NCBI RefSeq assembly: GCF_000231445.1 | Contig: NZ_AGFR01000009.1 | Span: 248,001 to 312,000 of the forward strand | DNA: 64,000 nt | Origin: Commensalibacter intestini A911 | GTDB lineage: Bacteria > Pseudomonadota > Alphaproteobacteria > Acetobacterales > Acetobacteraceae | Direction of reading: 5' to 3' | Shown here: piece after piece, positions 17,857 through 27,284 of the stretch | How the letters are laid out: the number at the start of each line of letters is the position of its first letter | How positions within the stretch are numbered: the stretch's first letter is position 1 | The notes under the pieces: model-generated | What the model was told of the DNA's origin: nothing | Databases searched by the model: none | Seen by the model: only the letters and a program-made list of their open reading frames with translations | Position numbers and translations under genes: made by a program

Positions 17857-19185
17857 ATGAATATATTATCTTCTTCTACCTCAACAATTTTTGCATTGGC
17901 TACGGCGGCAGGTCGTGGAGCTGTTGCTATTATGCGCATCAGTGGTCCATTGACGTTGCAGATTTTAGAGCAGCTTTGTAATACGGTGCCTAAGGCAAGG
18001 CAGGCCTCTGTTCGACAATTATGGAGAAGAGGTGAGCAAGATGAGTTGTTAGATCAAGCGCTTGTTATTTGGTTTCCTGGACCTAAGAGTTATACAGGTG
18101 AAGATAGTGCAGAATTACATTTGCATGCTGGCCCAGCGGTTATTGATGCTGTTGCAGATGTATTGGCTTTTTATGGGGCTCGTCCTGCTCAGGCTGGTGA
18201 GTTTACCAAACGTGCTTTTGTAAATGGTCAGGTTGATTTGTTGCAAGCAGAAGGAATTTCTGACCTTGTTGAAGCTGAAACACAGGCTCAAAGACGGCAG
18301 GCGCTTGAACAGACAGAGGGTGGTTTAAGTGTTGTTTATCAAGGATGGGCACAAAAATTACGCGAAGTATTAGCCTTTCAAGAAGCATTAATTGATTTTC
18401 CAGATGAAGATTTGCCTGAAGAGGTTGAGGAGAATTTAAAAAATACAATTCAAACGTTACATCAAGAAATGAAAGAGCATTTGAATGATGCTGGTCGTGG
18501 TGAGCGTTTGCGTCGAGGGTTAGTCTTTGCCATTTTAGGAGCTCCAAATGCAGGGAAGTCTAGTCTCTTAAATTTATTGGCGGATCGTGACGCTGCGATT
18601 GTAACAGAGCAAGCAGGAACAACACGTGATGCAATTGAAGTCAGAGTGGTATTAGGGGACGTTCCTGTAACTTTGGTTGATACGGCAGGGTTGCGTGAAA
18701 CAGAAGATTTGATTGAAGCTGAAGGTATTCGTCGTGCTCAAAAAATAGGGCGCGAGGCAGATTGTGTATTATGTTTAACGGATGCTTCTGTTGATGTTTG
18801 GGAACCAGAAGTTGAATGTGATTTTTGGATTAGAACGAAAAAAGATTTAAATGTTTCACGTGAAACATTGGATCGAAAAAGTAACGAAACACTGTTTGTT
18901 AGTGTTAAAACCGGTGATGGGATTGACCATTTAAAACAAGTGTTGGCTGAGAAAGCAAGTTTTTTAACAACTCGACAAGGCCCGCCTCCGTTAACTCGGG
19001 TACGTCATCGTTTGGGGATAGAAGAATGTGTTCAACATTTGGAAGAGGCACAGCGATTGGACTGGCCAGAGTTAAGAGGTGAAGAGTTGCGTCTTGCGAT
19101 GCAAAGTTTGGGTAGATTAACTGGCACGATTGGTGTAGAGGATTTGTTGGATACAATTTTTAGTCAATTCTGTATTGGGAAATAA
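17857..19185 (+). CDS. mnmE: tRNA uridine-5-carboxymethylaminomethyl modification GTPase MnmE
   Basis: A 442-residue protein with the three-part MnmE layout. The N-terminal folate-binding domain starts at GRGAVAIMRISGP; a helical domain is interrupted by the GTPase domain with G1 GAPNAGKSS (residues 228-236) and G3 DTAGLRE; and the C-terminal CIGK motif (439-442) carries the cysteine conserved in MnmE. With MnmG it places a carboxymethylaminomethyl (or aminomethyl) group on the wobble uridine of several tRNAs. The gene contains a perfect parS site that encodes the residues NVSRET around 332-337 inside the GTPase domain. It opens the cluster mnmE-mnmG-rsmG-parA-parB. Confidence 0.95.
   Translation: MNILSSSTSTIFALATAAGRGAVAIMRISGPLTLQILEQLCNTVPKARQASVRQLWRRGEQDELLDQALVIWFPGPKSYTGEDSAELHLHAGPAVIDAVADVLAFYGARPAQAGEFTKRAFVNGQVDLLQAEGISDLVEAETQAQRRQALEQTEGGLSVVYQGWAQKLREVLAFQEALIDFPDEDLPEEVEENLKNTIQTLHQEMKEHLNDAGRGERLRRGLVFAILGAPNAGKSSLLNLLADRDAAIVTEQAGTTRDAIEVRVVLGDVPVTLVDTAGLRETEDLIEAEGIRRAQKIGREADCVLCLTDASVDVWEPEVECDFWIRTKKDLNVSRETLDRKSNETLFVSVKTGDGIDHLKQVLAEKASFLTTRQGPPPLTRVRHRLGIEECVQHLEEAQRLDWPELRGEELRLAMQSLGRLTGTIGVEDLLDTIFSQFCIGK
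18852..18867. promoter_or_regulatory. parS: parS centromere site inside mnmE
   Basis: The 16-base palindrome TGTTTCACGTGAAACA is the exact consensus ParB-binding parS site. It lies in frame within mnmE, where it encodes VSRET-type residues. ParB encoded about 3.7 kb away would load here. Confidence 0.93.
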
Positions 19186-19223
19186 GGGTTGATTAATAAA
19201 ATGATAAGAATGAGAAAAAGATA

Positions 19224-21116
19224 ATGGTTAATGAAAAATATGATGTCATTGTTGTTGGTGGAGGGCATGCAGGCAGTGAAGCTGCTGCGGCTTCTGCACG
19301 TATGGGGGCAAAAACATTATTGTTAACGCATTATCAGCATACGGTTGGTACAATGTCTTGCAATCCAGCAATTGGTGGTATTGGTAAAGGGCATTTGGTG
19401 CGTGAAATTGATGCAATGGATGGCATCATGGCGCAAGCAGCTGATCGGGCAGGAATTCATTTTAAATTATTAAATCGCTCTAAAGGGCCGGCTGTACATG
19501 GACCTCGTGCGCAAGCGGATCGTATTTTGTATCGTCAAGCAATACAGGATCTATTGGCAGCTACTCCTAATTTAACAATTATTGAGGGGGCTGTTGCTGA
19601 TCTTCGCGTTGGGCCTGGAAATTGTATCGAAGGAGTTGTCTGTGAAGACGGTCGTGAATTCGCCTCTGGTGCCGTTGTCTTAACAACAGGAACCTTTTTG
19701 CGCGGTGTTATTCATATTGGTGAGAAGAGTAGTCCAGCAGGGCGTGTGGGTGAGGCACCAGCAACGTTACTGGGTGCTCGTTTAGAAGCGTTAGGACTGA
19801 GAATGGGGCGCTTAAAAACAGGGACGCCGCCTCGTTTATTAAGAACCAGTATTGATATGGAAAGTCTTGCTGAAGATAAAGGGGATGAAGAACCTGAATT
19901 TTTTAGTCGGTTTACTTCCAAAGCATATAATCCAATGGTCTCTTGTCGTATTACAGCGACAACGCCAGAAACACATCAAATTATCCAAGATAATATTCAT
20001 CGCTCAGCAATGTATGGTGGGTCAATTACAGGCAAAGGCCCGCGTTATTGTCCATCCATTGAAGATAAAATTGTGCGTTTTGCTGGACGTGATCGTCATC
20101 AACTATTCTTGGAACCCGAAGCGCTTCCGAACCATGAGGGTGGAGATCTCATTTATCCAAATGGAATCTCTACAAGTTTAGCTGAAGAGATTCAAGAAAG
20201 AATGGTTCATTCTATTCCTGGATTAGAAAAAGCAGTGATCGTTCGTCCTGGATATGCGGTTGAGTATGATTTTATTGATCCACGTTCTTTAAATCCTACA
20301 TTAGAACTTCCAGTCTTTCCAGGGTTGTTTCTGGCGGGACAGATTAATGGAACTACAGGATATGAGGAAGCAGCCGCACAAGGGTTGCTGGCTGGATTAA
20401 ATGCAGCGTTGCATGTAGGTGGATCAGATAAGATTACTATTGATCGTAGCCAAGGATATATTGGGGTAATGATTGATGATTTGACCACTCAAGGGGTGAC
20501 AGAGCCTTATCGTATGTTTACGTCTCGTGCAGAGTATCGTTTAACGTTGCGTGCGGATAATGCCGATGTACGTTTGACACCTTTAGGTGAAAAATTGGGT
20601 TGTGTGGGTAAGGAACGTTTGGCACTCTACCGTCAAGATCAAGCATATATTCAAAATGCTGTTGAACGTGCGAAAGAAGAGAAGTTCTTACCTAAAACTT
20701 TATTACAACAAGGGTTGAATATCTCATCTGATGGACGTTGGCGTTCTTTCTTTGAAGTCCTTTCCTTGATGCCATCACAAGAATCTGTATCTCAATTAGC
20801 ACCTTGGTTTGTAGAGCTTCCTAAAAATATTCAAGAGTATGTGCGTACCGAAGCGCGTTATGATGGGTATTTGGTTAGACAGGCCAGAGAAATTCGTCAG
20901 TTAGATCAGGAGGCAAAAATTACATTTCCTGCTGATTTGGATTATAAACAAATTGGTGGGTTAAGTCGTGAAATGCAAGAACGTTTGGAAGCAGTAAGAC
21001 CTGTTAGTTTTAGCGCTGCACAGCGTATTCCTGGAGTAACGCCTTCTGCATTAATGGCGATTTTAGCACATATTCGCAGCTTGGATGGGGTGTCAAAGCA
21101 TGCCGTTAAAGAGTGA
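19224..21116 (+). CDS. mnmG: tRNA uridine-5-carboxymethylaminomethyl modification enzyme MnmG (GidA)
   Basis: A 630-residue FAD protein with the N-terminal dinucleotide fold [11 protein letters not shown] (about residues 11-21), the family signature [22 protein letters not shown], and a second signature [11 protein letters not shown]. It is the partner of MnmE: it uses FAD, NADH and methylene-tetrahydrofolate to add the carboxymethylaminomethyl group to tRNA wobble uridines. The C-terminal helical domain that contacts MnmE is present ([13 protein letters not shown] and [13 protein letters not shown]). It starts 38 bases after mnmE and overlaps the start of rsmG, as in many alphaproteobacteria. 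Full length. Confidence 0.96.
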   Translation: MVNEKYDVIVVGGGHAGSEAAAASARMGAKTLLLTHYQHTVGTMSCNPAIGGIGKGHLVREIDAMDGIMAQAADRAGIHFKLLNRSKGPAVHGPRAQADRILYRQAIQDLLAATPNLTIIEGAVADLRVGPGNCIEGVVCEDGREFASGAVVLTTGTFLRGVIHIGEKSSPAGRVGEAPATLLGARLEALGLRMGRLKTGTPPRLLRTSIDMESLAEDKGDEEPEFFSRFTSKAYNPMVSCRITATTPETHQIIQDNIHRSAMYGGSITGKGPRYCPSIEDKIVRFAGRDRHQLFLEPEALPNHEGGDLIYPNGISTSLAEEIQERMVHSIPGLEKAVIVRPGYAVEYDFIDPRSLNPTLELPVFPGLFLAGQINGTTGYEEAAAQGLLAGLNAALHVGGSDKITIDRSQGYIGVMIDDLTTQGVTEPYRMFTSRAEYRLTLRADNADVRLTPLGEKLGCVGKERLALYRQDQAYIQNAVERAKEEKFLPKTLLQQGLNISSDGRWRSFFEVLSLMPSQESVSQLAPWFVELPKNIQEYVRTEARYDGYLVRQAREIRQLDQEAKITFPADLDYKQIGGLSREMQERLEAVRPVSFSAAQRIPGVTPSALMAILAHIRSLDGVSKHAVKE

Positions 21117-21714
21117 AGAAACTAATTTGTTAGAGAATGTTTCACGTGAAACAAAAGAGAAGTTAGATATCTATGTTTCTCTGTTACAGCAATGGAATGC
21201 AAAGATTAATCTTGTTTCAAAGCAAACGATAGATCAAATTTGGGAACGTCATATTCTGGATAGCTTACAGCTTGCAAGTCTGATTAATCCATCTGTCAAC
21301 TCTATTGCAGACTTTGGGTCTGGTGGAGGATTTCCTGGTTTGGTATTGGCTATTGTTACGGGATTACCAATAACGCTTATTGAATCTGATTTGCGTAAAA
21401 CTGTATTTTTGCGAGAAGTTGCACGACAAACGCAATCGAACGTTAATATTTTATGTAAACGTATTGAACAGGTAGATATTCCTCCTGTGGATTTGATTAC
21501 AGCAAGAGCTTTGGCTTCTTTAGAAATATTATTTTCTTTTTCTGAAAATAGGTTAAAAGAGACAGGATATTGTTTGTTCTTAAAAGGACGACAGGTCGAT
21601 GATGAGATTGCAGAAGCACAGCAAAATTGGGAATTTGACTATCAGAAAATTCCTAGCAAGACGAGCCCTGATGGGGTGATTATAAAAATCAATCAATTTA
21701 GACATATTGTATAA
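21100..21714 (+). CDS. rsmG: 16S rRNA (guanine-N7)-methyltransferase RsmG (GidB)
   Basis: A 204-residue SAM-dependent methyltransferase with the binding loop [14 protein letters not shown] at about residues 70-83 and [10 protein letters not shown] for the ribose-binding acidic residue. RsmG methylates N7 of G527 (E. coli numbering) in 16S rRNA. The ATG at 21100 is chosen because GGGGTG stands before it; the frame continues up to an ATG at 21085. It overlaps mnmG by 17 bases. The second parS site lies in its first twenty codons and is translated as NVSRET. Confidence 0.93.
   Translation: MPLKSEETNLLENVSRETKEKLDIYVSLLQQWNAKINLVSKQTIDQIWERHILDSLQLASLINPSVNSIADFGSGGGFPGLVLAIVTGLPITLIESDLRKTVFLREVARQTQSNVNILCKRIEQVDIPPVDLITARALASLEILFSFSENRLKETGYCLFLKGRQVDDEIAEAQQNWEFDYQKIPSKTSPDGVIIKINQFRHIV
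21138..21153. promoter_or_regulatory. parS: parS centromere site inside rsmG
   Basis: A second exact copy of TGTTTCACGTGAAACA, within the 5' end of rsmG and about 1.4 kb before parB. Both copies are read in the same codon phase, encoding V-S-R-E-T. Confidence 0.93.
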
Positions 21715-21718
21715 GAGC

Positions 21719-22507
21719 ATGACCGAGAAAAATGTAAAACAAAAGACACCTCGTATCTTGGCGATTGCCAATCAAAAAGGTGGGGTTGGTAAAACTACAA
21801 CGGCGATTAATCTAGCCACAGCATTGGCAGAAAAGAAAAAGGTCTTGTTGATTGATTTAGACTCTCAAGGGAATAGTTCAACAGCATTAGGTGTGGATTA
21901 TAATGACCGTGCTGTGGGGACGTATAATCTGTTAATTGATGGTGCAGTGAGTGAAGGGATGATCAAAGATGGGATTGTTCCAAATCTTTCTTTAATTACC
22001 GCTGATGGTAATCTGGCTGGTGCAGAGCTAGAGTTGATTGATGTTGAGGAGCGTGAATTTCGCTTAAAGAATGCGTTGGGAACGCTGCCTCAACACTATG
22101 ATTATATCTTAATTGATTGTCCACCTAGTTTAGGCATGTTAACGTTGAATGCATTAGTAGCAGCAACAGGCGTGATTGTTCCTTTACAATGTGAATTTTT
22201 AGCATTGGAAGGGATCAGTCATTTGGTAAAAACAGTAACCAGAATACAGAAATCTTTAAATCCAGCGTTGGATATTAGAGCGATTGTTTTAACCATGTAT
22301 GATAAACGAAATAAACTTTCTGAGTTGGTTGCTGAAGATACCAAAGCATTTTTTGGTGATAAAGTTTGTAAAACGGTTATTCCTAGAAATATTCGTATTT
22401 CAGAGGCTCAGAGTTATGGTAAGCCTATTATGCTATATGATCGTAAGTCTGCAGGGGCAGTGGCTTATATGAATCTTGCAAAAGAATTAACACGTCGTTT
22501 CCAGTAG
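21719..22507 (+). CDS. parA: Chromosome-partitioning ATPase ParA (Soj)
   Basis: A 262-residue P-loop ATPase. The deviant Walker A motif KGGVGKTT (residues 20-27) has the signature first lysine of ParA/MinD proteins, followed by Walker A' (LLIDLDSQGNSSTALG) and Walker B (YDYILIDCPPSLGMLTLNAL). ParA binds DNA non-specifically and pulls ParB-parS complexes during chromosome segregation. It begins 4 bases after rsmG ends, with AAGAG just upstream of the ATG; the TTG further up (21707) would overlap rsmG and is not needed. It is chromosomal in context because of the mnmG/rsmG neighbours. Confidence 0.95.
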   Translation: MTEKNVKQKTPRILAIANQKGGVGKTTTAINLATALAEKKKVLLIDLDSQGNSSTALGVDYNDRAVGTYNLLIDGAVSEGMIKDGIVPNLSLITADGNLAGAELELIDVEEREFRLKNALGTLPQHYDYILIDCPPSLGMLTLNALVAATGVIVPLQCEFLALEGISHLVKTVTRIQKSLNPALDIRAIVLTMYDKRNKLSELVAEDTKAFFGDKVCKTVIPRNIRISEAQSYGKPIMLYDRKSAGAVAYMNLAKELTRRFQ

Positions 22508-22529
22508 TAGGGTAAAGGTAATCGTCATT

Positions 22530-23426
22530 ATGGCTATCAAAAAAGGACAAGAAAAAGCACGTTTAGGAAGAGGCTTGGCTGCTTTATTGGGGAATGCTGT
22601 TGAAGATGATGTGAAGCCTTCTAATCATTCTAATCAGACGAATTCATCAATGTCTTTACTGAACTTGCCGATAGAGTTTGTAGAGCCAGGTCCTTTCCAG
22701 CCACGTCAAGTCATGATGCCAGAAGCTTTGCAAGAGTTAGCAGATTCTATTAAGCATCATGGTATTTTGCAGCCATTATTGGTTCGTGAGAAGCCTGGGC
22801 ATCAAGGTTACTATCAAATTATTGCTGGTGAACGTCGTTGGCGTGCTGCGCAATTAGCAACTGTTCATGAAGTGCCTGTTCGTGTTTGTCAGCTTAGTGA
22901 TAGTGACGCAATGGCTGCGGCGTTGGTTGAGAACTTACAACGTGCAGATTTAAATATTGTTGAAGAGGCAGAGGGTTTTTCTCGTCTATTAGAAGAGTTT
23001 GAATTAACACAAGATGAACTTGCTTCAGCAGTAGGAAAGTCTCGTCCTCATATTGCGAATACTATTCGTTTATTACAATTGCCCGAAGAGGTGCGTCTTT
23101 ACTTGAAAGAGGGGAAGATAACGGCAGGTCATGCACGGGCATTGTTAATGCATCCAGATCCAGTTGCTGGGGCAAAAGAAGTGATTCAAAAGGGGTTAAC
23201 AGTTCGTCAAACCGAAGAGTTAGTAAAAAGAGATCAAGAAAAAAAGCCAAAGCAGCCAGCTGAGGCTGAACCCTTAGAGGCAGAAATTAAATTATTAGAA
23301 AAAGATTTGCGTGGGAAATTAGGGTTGAATGTTCAAATTCAATTTGATGGAAAAGGTGGATCTGTTCGAATTTTTTATAAATCTTTAGAGCAATTTGATG
23401 AGATTTTAGGGGTTCTTAAAAAATAG
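22530..23426 (+). CDS. parB: Chromosome-partitioning protein ParB (Spo0J), parS-binding CTPase
   Basis: A 298-residue protein with the N-terminal RLGRGLAALL ParA-contact motif (residues 11-20), the CTP-binding motif GERRWRAAQLA (100-110), a central helix-turn-helix (TQDELASAVGKSRPHIANTIRLL, about 155-177) and a short C-terminal dimerisation domain. ParB binds parS, spreads as a CTP-dependent clamp and recruits SMC. Two parS sites are present just upstream within mnmE and rsmG. A GGGTAAAGG ribosome site precedes the ATG, 22 bases after parA. A bidirectional terminator follows. Confidence 0.95.
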   Translation: MAIKKGQEKARLGRGLAALLGNAVEDDVKPSNHSNQTNSSMSLLNLPIEFVEPGPFQPRQVMMPEALQELADSIKHHGILQPLLVREKPGHQGYYQIIAGERRWRAAQLATVHEVPVRVCQLSDSDAMAAALVENLQRADLNIVEEAEGFSRLLEEFELTQDELASAVGKSRPHIANTIRLLQLPEEVRLYLKEGKITAGHARALLMHPDPVAGAKEVIQKGLTVRQTEELVKRDQEKKPKQPAEAEPLEAEIKLLEKDLRGKLGLNVQIQFDGKGGSVRIFYKSLEQFDEILGVLKK

Positions 23427-23431
23427 CACCA

Positions 23432-23467
23432 AAAAAAGTCAGTATCGTTTTATATACTGACTTTTTT
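23432..23467. terminator. Bidirectional terminator between parB and the first porin gene
   Basis: Arms AAAAAAGTCAGTAT (23432-23445) and ATACTGACTTTTTT (23454-23467) with an 8-base loop. The T-run on either strand lets it serve both the parAB operon and the leftward porin gene. Confidence 0.88.
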
Positions 23468-23487
23468 ATTAAAGTTGCATTAGATAT

Positions 23488-25161
23488 TTAAAATCTAAAA
23501 GTGAGTCTTTCCAAAACAAACGCACTATCTTTTGCTCCAGCGTTTTTGATAGAGCTGGATCCAATAAATCCTGCAACGCTGGTAGATATTACAAGGTGAG
23601 GGATGATTTCATAGCCCAGAGAGAATTGAGGAAGTGATCCGATATAACCACCTGAATAATTGTCTCTTAGAGGATATGTTAGTCCTACACCATAAACGGT
23701 ATCATTTGTATTTGCGCGCCAAATAAAAGGCGCATGTAAAACCATCAATATATCTGGTCTGGGAATATAAGTAATTAAAGGACCTGTGCTAACACTATTG
23801 GAAGTCGTTAAGTACAAGGTCATATCTAGATCAGTAGTTGGGAAATACGGGACAGCAAAGTTTCTGACCGCACCTGTTGTTTTTTTATAATTGCCTCCAG
23901 AAGAGTAATCACTTTTTAAACCAACAGTAAGGCTTCCACCGACATTTTTGAAGGTATGAGAGATGAGAGAGCTAAAAAGGAAAGCTCTGACTGGGCGTGT
24001 ATTTCCGTTATTTGCAGGTCTAAACACACCACCTTGATAGACCCCAGTAAAGTCAATATTAATGGTGCCGACATTCCCACTGATACGCCCACCAATATTA
24101 TCCCTTCTAGTAGATCCTTTTTGCATGGCAGCAATTTGTCTGGTTGGAATAGAAGCGGTTGTGCCGTTAAATAAATAGCCAATGAAAAAAGCATCTAGAA
24201 AGAGTTGGCTTTTTTTACCTAAGGCATAAAAACTTGGTAGAGCTAAACTGGAATAGGCCCCGTAAAGACGCGCATTATAATTGGGGCCATAAGTAAAGAC
24301 TTTTTGGTCATTGTGTTCATCTGTTTGCCAAAGATCAAATAGATCTATCCTAAAGCGTTTCCAGATTGAATATCCTCTAAAGCCATCCCAGCTTTGACGT
24401 ATGTTGGCCAGTTCACGAGGCGATTGCATTGCTGCAGGTGCATCAACAAAGAATTGTCTGCCGCCAATAACCCCCATTTTCGCACCAAGCATTTCGTTTT
24501 TAAGCTCTAAAAATCCTTGTTGTAGATTTAATCGACTTCTTTGAGTCCCTGTCTGATATCCAAATTGACGAATGCCACCAGCAACAGCATTAATTAATTC
24601 AACATAGGCACGAACATGGCTTCCAACATGAAGATCTGCCCCATAGATACTACGCAGAAGAAAACGGTGACTATTTTTTTTGTTTTGATAACCCATATAG
24701 GCATGGCTATCAAAGATATATTGAAAGCGTTCAGCTCCATTAAGGCTAAGCCAAATATTTCCAGAATCATTTAAAGGGATGTATTTGAGGCGATTAAACC
24801 AATCTTTATTTTTGTCTGGGTCATTGCATAGCCCACTCCAGTCTTCTGCCCAACGTGCTTGAGCATAAGGAGCATTTGGACCAAAAGCAAACCATGAATA
24901 ATTTCCTACGGGTCCAAAGCCACTATTATTTGTAAAAACGCCATAGTTTGTTTGACGGCTTCGTCCATATTTTCCAGCAGCTGTGACAATGCCTTTACAT
25001 TTCTTATCAAGTGCTATTTGTGTTGGTGTCGTTGTATCAGAGGTTGATAATTTCTGTTGTGTATCTGCATATGAAATTGTTGATGAAAGAGCTAAAAAAA
25101 CAAAAGAAAAAGAACTTAATTGGCATAATTTTTTATAAGAATTTTGTTTCGTTTTATGCAT
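23488..25161 (-). CDS. Alginate-export-family outer-membrane beta-barrel protein (copy 1)
   Basis: A 557-residue outer-membrane protein with a signal peptide (hydrophobic FSFVFLALSSTISYA, about residues 18-32) and a C-terminal phenylalanine (LERLTFRF) typical of barrels recognised by the BAM complex. The body has alternating strand patterns and motifs of the alginate-export family (GFRGYSIWKRFRIDLFDLW; TRRDNIGGRISGN). In acetic acid bacteria such proteins are generally taken as porins or exporters of uncertain substrate; alginate itself is not implied. Immediately upstream on the same strand lies a closely similar copy. Each copy has its own terminator. No alginate synthesis genes occur in the window. 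Confidence 0.75.
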   Translation of the reverse strand: MHKTKQNSYKKLCQLSSFSFVFLALSSTISYADTQQKLSTSDTTTPTQIALDKKCKGIVTAAGKYGRSRQTNYGVFTNNSGFGPVGNYSWFAFGPNAPYAQARWAEDWSGLCNDPDKNKDWFNRLKYIPLNDSGNIWLSLNGAERFQYIFDSHAYMGYQNKKNSHRFLLRSIYGADLHVGSHVRAYVELINAVAGGIRQFGYQTGTQRSRLNLQQGFLELKNEMLGAKMGVIGGRQFFVDAPAAMQSPRELANIRQSWDGFRGYSIWKRFRIDLFDLWQTDEHNDQKVFTYGPNYNARLYGAYSSLALPSFYALGKKSQLFLDAFFIGYLFNGTTASIPTRQIAAMQKGSTRRDNIGGRISGNVGTINIDFTGVYQGGVFRPANNGNTRPVRAFLFSSLISHTFKNVGGSLTVGLKSDYSSGGNYKKTTGAVRNFAVPYFPTTDLDMTLYLTTSNSVSTGPLITYIPRPDILMVLHAPFIWRANTNDTVYGVGLTYPLRDNYSGGYIGSLPQFSLGYEIIPHLVISTSVAGFIGSSSIKNAGAKDSAFVLERLTFRF

Positions 25162-25334
25162 AGCAGATGATTACCTTTAATTCACAATAGGGTGACCCAA
25201 TAAAGGTATTTTATCTGCCTTTTGTATGGTTAAATATCAAAAAACGTTTCTTTTTAGACATTATTAATGGATTGGATAATAAAGTCACAGTTTTATGAGT
25301 GATGATTTAGATTATTCATGTTGGATATAAAAAA

Positions 25335-25360
25335 GGTCAGTATTTTCTAAAATACTGACC
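25335..25360 (-). terminator. Rho-independent terminator of porin copy 2
   Basis: Arms GGTCAGTATTTT (25335-25346) and AAAATACTGACC (25349-25360); read leftward the stem is followed by TTTTTT. The core GTCAGTAT/ATACTGAC is the same as in the terminator of copy 1 at 23432-23467. Confidence 0.85.
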
Positions 25361-25390
25361 CGATGAGGTTAGAATGAAACTAATAATATT

Positions 25391-27073
25391 TTAAAATCTG
25401 AAATCCAGACTTTCCATGACAAATGCACTATTTTGTGCGCCAGCTCTTTTTAAGGAGTTCGAGGCAATGAACCCAGCGATATCATTGGTTAGAACAAGAT
25501 GCGGTGCGATTTCATAAGCAAATGTAAATTGTGGAACACTTCCGATAAAGCCACCAGAATAGTTGTCTCTTAAAGGATAAGTAAACCCAGTTCCATAAAT
25601 GGTATCATTTGTGCTGGCACGCCATAAAAATGGAGCATGTAGTTTAAGAAGTGATTTTTTTGTAGGATTATAGGTAATTAAAGGGCCAGTACTGACACTG
25701 TTGGAAGTGGTGAGATATAAAGTCATATCTAAATAATTTGCTTGAGGGAAGTAAGGTACAGCAAAATTTCTGACGGCGCCTTTAGTTTTGTTATAATTTC
25801 CACCTGATGCATAATCACTTTGTAGGCCGACCACGAGTTTCCCGGGAACATTTGGAACAGCATAAGAGATTATACTATTAAATGCATAGGCTCTGACTGG
25901 ACGAGAATCACCATTATTGGCAGGACGGAACTGACCGCCTTGATAAATTCCTGTTAGGTCAAAATTGATAACTCCAAGATTCCCGCTGACACGTCCACCA
26001 ATATTATCTCTTCTGGTAGAGCCTTTTTCCCAGCCACCAATTTTGGCTGTTGGAATAGCGGATGGGCCACCACGGCTGTTATATAAATATCCAAGAAAGA
26101 AAGCATCAACAAAGATTTGGCTTTTTTTACCAAGGGCATAGAAACTTGGAAGGGCTAAGCTAGAATATGCACCATAAAGACGTGCGTTATAATTAGGACC
26201 ATAGGTAAAAGCAGTTCTATCATTATGTAGATCTGTTTGCCAAAGATCAAACAGATCTACACGGAAGCGTTTCCAAAATGCATATCCTCTGAACCCATCC
26301 CAGCTTTGACGAACGTTGGTTAATTCACGCGGGGATATCATGGATGGTGGGCCATCGATAAAGAATTGACGCCCTCCCATAACACCCATCTTAGCACCAA
26401 GCATATTGGCTTTAAGTTCTAAGAAACCTTGTTGTAGGTTTATTCTGCTGCGTTGGTAACCTGTTTGATATCCAAACTGTCGAACACCGCCAGCGGCACC
26501 ATTGATAAGCTCTACATAAGCTCTGACATGGCTGCCAGCATGTAAATCTGCACCATATTGGCTACGTAGTAAGAAACGGCTAGAATCTTTTTTATTCGCG
26601 AATCCCATATAGGGACGACTATCAAAGACATAGCGTAAGCGTTCGTTACCATTTAGGCTGAGCCAGATAGAGCCAGAGTCATTGAGTTTTATATATTTAA
26701 GCTTGTTAAACCAATCTTTATTTTTATCAGGATCATTACATAATCCACTCCAATCTTCTACCCAACGTGCTTGTGCATATGGAGCTCCCTGACCAAAAGC
26801 GAACCATGAATAATTACCTACAGGGCCAAAACCATTGTTGGTATTAAAAACTCCATAATTTGTAGAGCGACTGCGTCCATATTTCCCATTTGCTGTAACA
26901 ATATTTTTACAGCTATCATTAATAGTTTTGCTATCATCAGAAGTAGTCGTTTCTGATACACTTGTAGAGGTTGCAGCATAAGTAAGGGTAGGCAAAAAGC
27001 TAATAAATGTAAAAGATAGTAATAAATTGGTTGTTTTTAATGTCTTTGAAAGAAATATTTGGTGATGATTCAT
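25391..27073 (-). CDS. Alginate-export-family outer-membrane beta-barrel protein (copy 2)
   Basis: A 560-residue paralogue of the preceding protein. The two agree over most of their length, including CNDPDKNKDWFN, IWLSLNGxER, GADLHxGSHVRAYVEL and the final AGAxxSAFVxExLxFRF. It has its own signal peptide (LLLSFTFISFLPTLTYA) and ends in phenylalanine. The N-terminal 50 residues and the signal peptides differ most, as expected for diverged duplicates. It begins 211 bases before moeB, on the opposite strand. It probably forms a pore for small solutes or polysaccharide in the outer membrane; substrate unknown. Separate promoters are likely because a strong terminator lies between the copies. Confidence 0.75.
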   Translation of the reverse strand: MNHHQIFLSKTLKTTNLLLSFTFISFLPTLTYAATSTSVSETTTSDDSKTINDSCKNIVTANGKYGRSRSTNYGVFNTNNGFGPVGNYSWFAFGQGAPYAQARWVEDWSGLCNDPDKNKDWFNKLKYIKLNDSGSIWLSLNGNERLRYVFDSRPYMGFANKKDSSRFLLRSQYGADLHAGSHVRAYVELINGAAGGVRQFGYQTGYQRSRINLQQGFLELKANMLGAKMGVMGGRQFFIDGPPSMISPRELTNVRQSWDGFRGYAFWKRFRVDLFDLWQTDLHNDRTAFTYGPNYNARLYGAYSSLALPSFYALGKKSQIFVDAFFLGYLYNSRGGPSAIPTAKIGGWEKGSTRRDNIGGRVSGNLGVINFDLTGIYQGGQFRPANNGDSRPVRAYAFNSIISYAVPNVPGKLVVGLQSDYASGGNYNKTKGAVRNFAVPYFPQANYLDMTLYLTTSNSVSTGPLITYNPTKKSLLKLHAPFLWRASTNDTIYGTGFTYPLRDNYSGGFIGSVPQFTFAYEIAPHLVLTNDIAGFIASNSLKRAGAQNSAFVMESLDFRF

Positions 27074-27284
27074 GATATAACATCGCTTTTTAAAATATAT
27101 TTAACGCGTCCTATCATATATTTCTTTATTTATATTTCTATTGGTAAGAAGTGCAGAAATGCTGGTTCTGGTGGATAGAGAAGAAGTATACTTTTGAATA
27201 ATACTTACTACCCATTTTGATAGTAGATTATAGAGTAGAAAGAGATTATAGTTATCGTTTACTCTTTAATTCTATAGAATAGAT

